From assembly GCF_000826545.1 (NCBI RefSeq), contig NZ_CDME01000011.1, positions 62,001 through 126,000 on the forward strand: a stretch of DNA of 64,000 bases, read 5' to 3'. Every line of letters starts with the position of its first letter. The first letter of the stretch is position 1. Shown here in pieces: positions 46,026-52,938 of the stretch. The notes under the pieces are model-generated. The model did no database searches, had not been told where the DNA came from, and saw only the letters and a program-made list of their open reading frames with translations. A program made the position numbers and the translations under genes. Source of the DNA: Kibdelosporangium sp. MJ126-NF4 (GTDB lineage Bacteria > Actinomycetota > Actinomycetes > Mycobacteriales > Pseudonocardiaceae).

Positions 46026-47486
46026 TCAGGCGCCCGGCCATCCCGGCCCGGCTGGGGCTGCAGCTGGGGCCGGGCGGCGGTTCAGCATCGCTTCGACGCT
46101 GCGCACCACCACTCTCGCCGCTTCCCGCTCCGTGCTGTCCAGGATCGGGTTCTCCGACTGCTCACGCCATTTCGCCAACGCGTCGAAGGTCGCGGTCTGG
46201 ACTTCCTGTGGGGTGGGTTCCCTGTCGAGGCCGAGGCGGGCTTGTGGGCTGGTTCCCGCTCCGCCGATCAGTCTCGTGGCTTCCGCCGCCAGTTCGTCCG
46301 GCAGTTTCGTCCGTCCCGACATCAGGCCGCCGAGCAGCCTCAGCTCGTGGAACTCGTGTGCTCCGGCCAGCACTCGCTCCACTTCCGTCACCAGGTTCGC
46401 CGCCCCCGGCTTCGGCTCCATCCTGAGCACCACGTCCAGGCCGAGCAGGGCCGAGCGGGCCTTCAGCACCCGCCTCCGGTCGATGAACAGGCCGCAGACC
46501 GACTCCTTCAGTTCGTTCATCCCACTTCGCTGCACCAGTTCCGCCGCCAGCTTGTTCCTGGTGTCCGCGCCCTGCCTGATCAGGGTCATCGCGAGGCGGA
46601 TGCCGAAGATGCCCAGTCGCTCCGCCAGTTCCCTGCGGGTCGCCGACGGCAGGACGTGCTCACCTCGGGTGAACCTGTCCGCTGTCAGCAGCAGTTCGTC
46701 GATCTCCGCGCGGGGCCCCGATGCCAGCCCTGCCAGTGTTCGGTACACGTCCTCCGGCATGGTTCGGCCCGCTTGGCCGATCAGGCCGGACACCGCCACC
46801 ACGTTCTGGCAGAGGCCGCGCACTCGCGCGTCCCCCCGGTATCTCCTGGCAACCTGTTTCGCCGCCGACAGCGCGTCGATCCGGCCGCCGCCCGTCTCGT
46901 CCGCGCGGGACAGCAGCATGATCGCGTTCACCGGGGCCGCCCTGGCCACCGGGTGGTCCTGTGTGGACTGGAGGAACCTGGTGTCCAGCACGTGTACCTG
47001 GGGCGTCAGGTACAGCAACGCGTCCGCTTCCGCCGCCAGCTGTTCCGAGATCTCGTCCGCGATCGGCGGGGTGTCGATGATGGTCGCGTCGCGCAGCACC
47101 CGTGCGGGCCAGTCGACCACGATCCTGGTCATGTCGTCCGACGGGAGCTGGGTCAGGTCGACGTCGAGCCGTCCGCCCGCCCTGCCGGTCGGGGGTTCCG
47201 CGGGCGGGCCCTGTCTCATGTAGACCGTTGCCCTCGGCTGCGGGCCGTCCTGGTACCAGGTGAAGATCGGGCCGTTCACGCCGATCGGGGCCACTTCGTC
47301 GCCGATCATCGCGTTCACCACCGTCGACTTCCCGCTGCCCGGCCGCCCGGCCACCGCGATCCGCAGCGGCGAGTCGAACCTGCTGATGTGGTGCCGCAGC
47401 CAGTTCGTCGCACGCGGGCTGTCCTGGTAGAGCCGCAGGGCATCGTGCAGGATCGCCCACACCGCCTCGTCGACGGTTGCGCTCAC
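46026..47486 (-). CDS. iniC: IniC-like dynamin-family GTPase
   Basis: 486 residues. P-loop GRPGSGKST, switch/G3 region IIDTPPIADE and the stretches SRADETGGGRIDAL and IGGAGTSPQARLGLD match M. tuberculosis IniC (Rv0343, 493 residues) as I recall it. Bacterial dynamin-like GTPases remodel membranes, and IniA/IniC are linked to cell-wall stress and drug tolerance in mycobacteria. Last gene of an iniB-iniA-iniC-like operon; start overlaps the iniA stop by 4 nt. G4 specificity motif is not obvious. Confidence in the family is high, in the IniC name moderate. Confidence 0.85.
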   Translation of the reverse strand: MSATVDEAVWAILHDALRLYQDSPRATNWLRHHISRFDSPLRIAVAGRPGSGKSTVVNAMIGDEVAPIGVNGPIFTWYQDGPQPRATVYMRQGPPAEPPTGRAGGRLDVDLTQLPSDDMTRIVVDWPARVLRDATIIDTPPIADEISEQLAAEADALLYLTPQVHVLDTRFLQSTQDHPVARAAPVNAIMLLSRADETGGGRIDALSAAKQVARRYRGDARVRGLCQNVVAVSGLIGQAGRTMPEDVYRTLAGLASGPRAEIDELLLTADRFTRGEHVLPSATRRELAERLGIFGIRLAMTLIRQGADTRNKLAAELVQRSGMNELKESVCGLFIDRRRVLKARSALLGLDVVLRMEPKPGAANLVTEVERVLAGAHEFHELRLLGGLMSGRTKLPDELAAEATRLIGGAGTSPQARLGLDREPTPQEVQTATFDALAKWREQSENPILDSTEREAARVVVRSVEAMLNRRPAPAAAPAGPGWPGA

Positions 47487-49282
47487 GCGGAGATCTCCAA
47501 TGGGTTCCTCGGCGCGGGCAGGGTCCCGGCGATCCGGGTCAACTGGCCGTGCAGCTGCGTCAGCTGGGTCAGCGCCTGGCGCAGCTCCTGCTCCCGGTGC
47601 TGCTGCGTGGCCAGTTCGGCCTGTGCCGTCTTCTGCGCCTCGGTGGCCGCGTCGGTCAGGCTCTGCTGCACCTGCTCCGCCAGCTCGGTGAAGTGGTCGC
47701 GCAGGCCACGCTGGATCCGGCGGGCCGCGTCCCTGCAGTCCTTGGAGAACCGCAGGAAGAAGTCGTCGACGTGCCGCTGTGCCACGGCTTTCGCCGCCGC
47801 CTGCCGCCGCTTGAGCCGGGACTCGCCCTCCTCGCCGATGCTCTTGCCACCGAGCGCCAGACCGGCGCCGATCGAGATCGGGTTGATCAGCGGCAGCCCG
47901 GCGAGGCTCGTGATCAGGCCGAACATCAGCACACCGCCGTAGGAGCCGCGCAGACCGGTGAACACCATCTGGCCCGGCGTGAACTTCTCCAGCTTCGGCG
48001 CCTGCGTGTCACCGGGGTCCATGTCCGCGTCGTACGGGATCACCGACCTCGGCACCAGGTCGTTGCGGTCGGGGAAGCAGTCGGCGACCCGGTCGGCCAC
48101 CCACCACGACCGCTGCACCAGCCACTTGAAGTTGATCTCGGCCGACTCGGTCAGGTTCTTGTTCAGCCATTCCTCGAACTGGTCCCAGGTCTTGGCCGGG
48201 TCGGCCTCGTCGAAGGCGGCGTCCACCTCGCGCAGGATCTTGCGGGTCCGGTCGCGCAGGTCGTACTCCAGGTCGGAGATCAGGTCGCTCATCTCGTCCC
48301 CGAGCACGTTCTGCCACTTGCCCGACCAGCGCCGCAGGTCCGCCACTTTCTGCTGCGCCTGCATGTATTGCGCGACGGCCGGTGAGGTGTGCTCCTCGGG
48401 GCGCGCGGCGAGCTCCTTGTTGACCTGGCCGACCAGTTCGACGAGCACAGTCCCGGCCATCGCCGCGAAGTTCTGCCGGGCCGACGGGTTCGACGCGACC
48501 GGCAGCACGTCCGTGCGCAACCGGTCGAGCAGTGCGGGGAAACCGGATTCCGTGTTCAGCGCCTCGTCGTCCTTGGCGATCGCGCGCAGCCGCAGCGTCG
48601 ACGACACCGGCACGATCGCGGCGGCCACCCCGGCGTTGGCGAGGTGGTCCCGGTTGCGTTCGGCCACCGTGCGCCACCGCGGGGTCAGGTCGATCTTCGT
48701 CAGCGCCACCAGGATCGTCGGGCACGACCGGTGCACCTGGCGCAGCAACTCCAGTTCCGTCGCGGACAGCTCCTGGGATGCATCCGATGCAAGCACCACC
48801 GCGTCGGCGCCGTTCAACGCGGCGAACGTGTTCTGCGCGCGCAGCTGGTGCAGGTTGCCGACAGCGGGCGTATCGATGATCACCAGCCCGGCAGCGAGGA
48901 TCTTGCGGGGCAGCCGGATCTCCGTCGATACCGGGTCCGAGCCGCGGTTTGTCGCCTGCTCAACGGGAATCGGCAACCGGCGGGGCTCCGTGCCGGTGGT
49001 GTCGTACAGCAACTGCGCGGCGGCCGGTTGATCGGCGTAGCGCACGATCGTCGGCGCCACTGTCGTCACGTCGTCGCCGACCGCGCACACCGAGGCGCTC
49101 ACTAAGGCGTTCACCAGTTGGCTCTTGCCCTGGTTCGCCTCGCCGATCACCATCACCCTGATTTGCGGGTCCAGCAGTTGCGCCCGCTTGGCCCTGAGCC
49201 GTTCGGCCAGGTCAGGTCGGTGGTGGACGACGGACGCTCCGATGGTCTGGTCCAGCACGTCGAGCCAGGTCGCCGCAGTCAC
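47483..49282 (-). CDS. iniA: IniA-like dynamin-family GTPase
   Basis: 599 residues if started at the GTG 49282 (MTAATWLDVLDQTIG); a GTG 45 nt earlier is also open. P-loop GEANQGKSQLVNAL, G2 region DDVTTVAPTIVRY, G3 VIIDTPAVGN and G4-like LTKIDL are present. A long helical stalk follows, with a membrane-inserting hydrophobic patch (GLRGSYGGVLMFGLITSLAG, LPLINPISIGAGLALGG). The C-terminus is a Gln-rich coiled coil (TEAQKTAQAELATQQHREQE). Resembles IniA (Rv0342). No Shine-Dalgarno sequence; a weak CACACT box lies 6 nt before GTG 49282, favouring a leaderless start there. Confidence 0.85.
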   Translation of the reverse strand: MTAATWLDVLDQTIGASVVHHRPDLAERLRAKRAQLLDPQIRVMVIGEANQGKSQLVNALVSASVCAVGDDVTTVAPTIVRYADQPAAAQLLYDTTGTEPRRLPIPVEQATNRGSDPVSTEIRLPRKILAAGLVIIDTPAVGNLHQLRAQNTFAALNGADAVVLASDASQELSATELELLRQVHRSCPTILVALTKIDLTPRWRTVAERNRDHLANAGVAAAIVPVSSTLRLRAIAKDDEALNTESGFPALLDRLRTDVLPVASNPSARQNFAAMAGTVLVELVGQVNKELAARPEEHTSPAVAQYMQAQQKVADLRRWSGKWQNVLGDEMSDLISDLEYDLRDRTRKILREVDAAFDEADPAKTWDQFEEWLNKNLTESAEINFKWLVQRSWWVADRVADCFPDRNDLVPRSVIPYDADMDPGDTQAPKLEKFTPGQMVFTGLRGSYGGVLMFGLITSLAGLPLINPISIGAGLALGGKSIGEEGESRLKRRQAAAKAVAQRHVDDFFLRFSKDCRDAARRIQRGLRDHFTELAEQVQQSLTDAATEAQKTAQAELATQQHREQELRQALTQLTQLHGQLTRIAGTLPAPRNPLEISA

Positions 49283-49338
49283 CCGAACAGTGTGCCGTGT
49301 ACGACCGTTCGGGTGAAGAGCGTCCACGTCACAGAAAA

Positions 49339-49381
49339 CCGGAGACCGGGTCCGCCCCCCGAGGGTGAACCCAGCCTCCGG
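49339..49381 (-). terminator. Imperfect hairpin between iniB-like and iniA-like genes
   Basis: Stem 49339-49351 with 49369-49381 (CCGGAG..CGGGT/ACCCAG..CTCCGG, two mismatches). It may lower read-through from the iniB-like gene into iniA-iniC. Confidence 0.45.
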
Positions 49382-49396
49382 CCGCGTGAACTGGGC

Positions 49397-51094
49397 TTAC
49401 AGGCCCAGGTGGTGGTCATCCGCGACGTTGTGCACGGCGTCGGAGACCGGGTTGTGGTTGATCACACCGCCGAGCGCGTTGTGGTTGTCGCCGCTGGGCA
49501 GCTTCGGCAGGTCGATGTGCGGCAGCTCGAACTTCGGAAGGTCGATCTTCGGAAGCTCGACCTTGGGCAGCTCGAACTTCGGCAGCTCGAACTTGGGCAG
49601 CTGCGGCGCGTGCGGCACGGCCGGGGCGTCGACCGCGGGCAGGTGACCGTTGCTGACCGTGTTGGTCACCGTCTCCTGCACGCTGCTCACCGACTGCGAG
49701 ACGTGCTGCTCGGTGTGGGTGACCTGCTGCTCGGACACGGCAGGCGCCGGGGCACCCGGCAGGCTGCCGGGCAGGTCGGCGGGCAGCAGCTTGGGCAGCT
49801 CGGGCAGCTTCAGGTCGCTGACCGGGATCTGCGGCAGGCCGGGGACGGCGGGCAGCGCGGGCGCGGCACCGACGATCGCGTGGCCGACCGAGCTCGGGTC
49901 CGAGACGATCTTGCCGGGCAGGTTGGCGATGTTGCCCGACAGGCTCGGGGCCACGTCCTGGTTGAGCCCGACACCCTTGAAGGTGGTCACGCTGACGGTC
50001 TTGTCCAGCGGGCCGTCGATGTCGAGGCCGCCGTAGGCCTTGCCACCGGTCTCGTGGTGGCCACCGAGGTAGAAGCCACCCTCGATCGACCCGAACGGCG
50101 AGTGCAGGCCACCGTTGAGCGCCAGGCCGTCCTCGTCGAGGCTGATCGCACCGGCGGCACCGAAGGCGCCGACCGGGGTGTCAACGCCGCCACCGGCGCC
50201 GACGTGGATGCCGTCCTTGCCGACGTCGACCGAGCCCTTGCCACCGGCGGACGCCACCGGGGTGGTGACGCCACCCTCGGCACCGGCGTAGATGCCGTGC
50301 TTGCTCACGTCGACGACACCGGCGCCGCCCGCGGCCACGCCCGGCACGACCGAGACGGAGCCCTCAAGGTCACCGTGGATGCCGTGCTTGTCGATCTCGA
50401 GGCAGCCGGAGCCCTCGGCGTCACCGACGACGGTGCTCACCTTGCCCTCGCCGCCGACATGCACGCCGTGCTTGCTGACCTCGAGGTGGCTGGAACCCCA
50501 CGCGTCCGCGACGGGTGTGGACACCGACCCCTCGGCGCCGCCCACGATGCCGTGCTTGTCGATCTGCAGGTGCGCCTCGCCGGAAGCCTCGGCGCCCGGA
50601 ACGGCGACCCAGCCCTCGACGCCGCCCGCGATGCTGCTGTGGCTGACCGCGAGGTTGGCCGAACCGGCCGCGTGGCTCACCGGGGTGGTGACGGAACCCT
50701 CGACGCCACCGGTGAAGCCGCCGTAGCCGACCGAGTAGTGACCGCCGCCGTGCGCCTCGATGAACGGCAGCTTGAAGCCGCCGCCGAAGCTGTCCTCGGT
50801 GGGCAGGTTCGCGCCGGAAGCGTGCGTCGGGACCAGGTCGGTCACCAGCGGCAGGACCTCACGCACGTCGGCCGGGGTGATGCCGGTCAGTCCTGCCCTG
50901 GACAGGCAGCCCGCCGGGTCGAGCTCGAAGGCGCGCATGGCGTCGGAGCTGGTCAGCAGGTCGTAGCAGAAGTCGTGCAGGGTGGTGGTGGTCGTCGTGG
51001 TCGTCGACTCAGCCGGGGCAGGCGTCGCGACCGGGGCCGGAGCCGGGGCAGGCGCGGGGGCCGGAGCCGAGGCGGGCGGGTCGTTCTTGATCAA
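49397..51094 (-). CDS. iniB: IniB-like repeat-rich protein
   Basis: 565 residues. The N-terminus has an Ala-Pro run (8-21) and eight Thr (31-38), then an IniB-type N-terminal domain (LHDFCYDLLTSSDAMRAFEL, then DPAGCLSRAG). Residues 125-321 are seven tandem repeats of 28-29 residues (HGIxxGxEGxVxTPVxxAxG pattern ending in Lys/His), very Gly-rich. The C-terminus has seven five-residue repeats of the form LPK-hydrophobic-acidic (about 520-545). TTG start with TAGGAGA about 6 nt upstream. First gene of the iniBAC-like operon. Probably a structural or envelope-associated protein; no signal peptide is evident. Confidence 0.82.
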   Translation of the reverse strand: MIKNDPPASAPAPAPAPAPAPVATPAPAESTTTTTTTTLHDFCYDLLTSSDAMRAFELDPAGCLSRAGLTGITPADVREVLPLVTDLVPTHASGANLPTEDSFGGGFKLPFIEAHGGGHYSVGYGGFTGGVEGSVTTPVSHAAGSANLAVSHSSIAGGVEGWVAVPGAEASGEAHLQIDKHGIVGGAEGSVSTPVADAWGSSHLEVSKHGVHVGGEGKVSTVVGDAEGSGCLEIDKHGIHGDLEGSVSVVPGVAAGGAGVVDVSKHGIYAGAEGGVTTPVASAGGKGSVDVGKDGIHVGAGGGVDTPVGAFGAAGAISLDEDGLALNGGLHSPFGSIEGGFYLGGHHETGGKAYGGLDIDGPLDKTVSVTTFKGVGLNQDVAPSLSGNIANLPGKIVSDPSSVGHAIVGAAPALPAVPGLPQIPVSDLKLPELPKLLPADLPGSLPGAPAPAVSEQQVTHTEQHVSQSVSSVQETVTNTVSNGHLPAVDAPAVPHAPQLPKFELPKFELPKVELPKIDLPKFELPHIDLPKLPSGDNHNALGGVINHNPVSDAVHNVADDHHLGL

Positions 51095-51486
51095 GAGAGT
51101 CTCCTACTGAGGTACAGGGGCGACAACCGGGCAGTCGCTCGAAGGATCCGGATCCACCGGTGCGGCACCCGCGATCCGGCAGTGCAGGTCCACTGCCGAA
51201 CCATCGACACCGGCGGATCGGCGGATCGATGAGCTGCCAGACAGGGCTGCCCGGCGTGCGACGGAACGTTATGGGCCCGGCCATCCCCCCGGCATCGGGG
51301 ATCACTCCGAGTCATCACTGTCCCCGACTAGGGTTACTGCCGATACCCCATTAGGGGCATTAGGGTGTCCCCCTATGAGATCAGAACCACTTCGCCACAA
51401 CGGATCGCTGGTTGGTATGAAGATGTGACCCATCCGGGGGTAACTCGGAAGTGCACCCGTTCGATCGAGCACGGAAGGCACCCTGC
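51095..51486. promoter_or_regulatory. Divergent control region of iniB-like operon and Hsp70-like gene
   Basis: 392 bp without a convincing gene. It holds three copies of YTAGGG (51327-51333 ACTAGGG; 51350-51356 and 51359-51365 ATTAGGG) and opposing CCCC-rich elements (ATACCCC, CCCCCTAT) clustered about 120-160 bp from the Hsp70 start. This is a good candidate activator-binding region for the nearby LuxR/MalT-type regulator. Confidence 0.5.
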
Positions 51487-52938
51487 ATGCCATACGTCTT
51501 GGGGATCGACGTCGGGACCAGCCGCACCTCAGCGGCGCTGTGTCGCCAGACGGGGTCCATCTGGGGCGACCCCGAGGCGGTCCCCCTAGGAGACCGCTCA
51601 CCCACTGTGCCCACGGTCGTGTACTTCGCGTCCGACGGCACCGTGGTCGTCGGTGACGCGGCCGGGCGGCACGCAGCGACCGATCCCGCCAACGCGGCGA
51701 GGGATTTCGCCAGGCGGATCGGGGACGAGGTCCCCCTCATGGTCGGCCGTGAGGTGTGCACCGCCGAGACACTCACCGCAGTGCTGATCGCGTGGGTGGT
51801 CAAGGAGGTGTCCGCCGCCGAGGGCCAGTCCCCCAAGCACATCGTGGTGACGCACCCCGCCGGGTGGGGAAACCACCGCAAACGCCTGCTGCACCGCGCG
51901 TTGCGGCAGACCAGCCTCGACGACGTCACCCTGCTGCCCGAGCCGGTCGCGATCAGCGAGAACCACGCCGCCGCGCACGACGTGCCCCCCGGACATGCGT
52001 TGGGCGTATACGACCTCGGGGCGACCGGACTGGCCACGTCGGTGGTCCGGCGGTCCCCGGTCGGCACGTTCGAGGTGCTCAACTCGGCGGAGAGCGTCGA
52101 CTCCAACGGCGGTGACAGCTTCGACGACGCGGTCTACGACTACGTGCGCACCGGCACCGGCGGGATCGACCCGGCCGACCCGGACGCGTGGGTCAAGCTG
52201 GCCCGACTGCGTCAGGAATGCGTCGCCGCCAAGGAGTTCCTGTCGGCGGGCGGCGAGGTGAGCGTGCAGGACGTGCCGCTGACCCGCGCCGTGTTCGACG
52301 ACATGATCCGCACGTCGGTGCAGGCGGGCATCGAGGAGCTGCTGCGGATCATCCGCCCCGCCGCCGACCTGGACGCCGTGGTCGTCGCGGGCGGCTGCGC
52401 CCGGATCCCGCTGGTCGGCGAGCTGGTCAAGGCCGAAGTCCCCGGCCGCGCGGTGGTCGCGCCGGACCCGGAGCTCGCGTGTGCCCGTGGCGCCGCGATC
52501 GTGGCCAGCCGGGTCACCCCGATCCCGCAGGCCGCGCCGGTGCCGGTGGTGTCCGCCGACGAACCGCCGCAGCGGCCGTCGACCGAGATCGAGCCGCTGG
52601 ACCTGCCCGCGCCGCGCACGCCGTCCCGGATAATGGCCAGCCGACCCAAACTGACCGGCGGGATCACCGTGCTGGTGCTGGCCGCGGGCGTCGGCCTGAC
52701 GTTCTACCTGCGCGGCGAGGAGCCCCCGAAACCCGGGCAGACGCCCGGTGTGGTCGCGCCGGTCAACAACAGCAGAGGGACTCCCGCGGCGACGCCACCC
52801 CCGGCCGCCGAGGCGGAGGGCAAGTCGGCCAACACGAAACCCGGTGCGGGCAACTCCCCCAGTTCCACCAACACCGCCCCCAAGACAAGCGCCCCCAAGA
52901 CAAGCACTGCCCCCAAGACAGGCGAGGACGGCCGTTGA
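51487..52938 (+). CDS. Hsp70-like ATPase with C-terminal membrane anchor
   Basis: 483 residues from the ATG at 51487 (GGAAGG 8 nt upstream). Residues 1-350 form the actin-like Hsp70 ATPase: phosphate loop GIDVGTSRTSAAL, VTHPAGW, EPVAI, YDLGATGL, NGGDSFDD and AGGCARIPLV. No substrate-binding beta domain follows; instead there is a Pro-rich linker, one membrane helix (about 399-418) and an extracytoplasmic Pro/Thr/Lys tail with APKTS repeats. Divergent from the iniB-like operon. The LuxR regulator start overlaps its stop (TTGA), indicating coupled expression. Confidence 0.9.
   Translation: MPYVLGIDVGTSRTSAALCRQTGSIWGDPEAVPLGDRSPTVPTVVYFASDGTVVVGDAAGRHAATDPANAARDFARRIGDEVPLMVGREVCTAETLTAVLIAWVVKEVSAAEGQSPKHIVVTHPAGWGNHRKRLLHRALRQTSLDDVTLLPEPVAISENHAAAHDVPPGHALGVYDLGATGLATSVVRRSPVGTFEVLNSAESVDSNGGDSFDDAVYDYVRTGTGGIDPADPDAWVKLARLRQECVAAKEFLSAGGEVSVQDVPLTRAVFDDMIRTSVQAGIEELLRIIRPAADLDAVVVAGGCARIPLVGELVKAEVPGRAVVAPDPELACARGAAIVASRVTPIPQAAPVPVVSADEPPQRPSTEIEPLDLPAPRTPSRIMASRPKLTGGITVLVLAAGVGLTFYLRGEEPPKPGQTPGVVAPVNNSRGTPAATPPPAAEAEGKSANTKPGAGNSPSSTNTAPKTSAPKTSTAPKTGEDGR

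Noticed and set aside
52188..52934. Long open frame running into the LuxR regulator from inside the Hsp70 gene
   Set aside because: It has the Arg/Gly-rich composition typical of a shifted high-GC frame and lies fully within the well-supported Hsp70 coding sequence.
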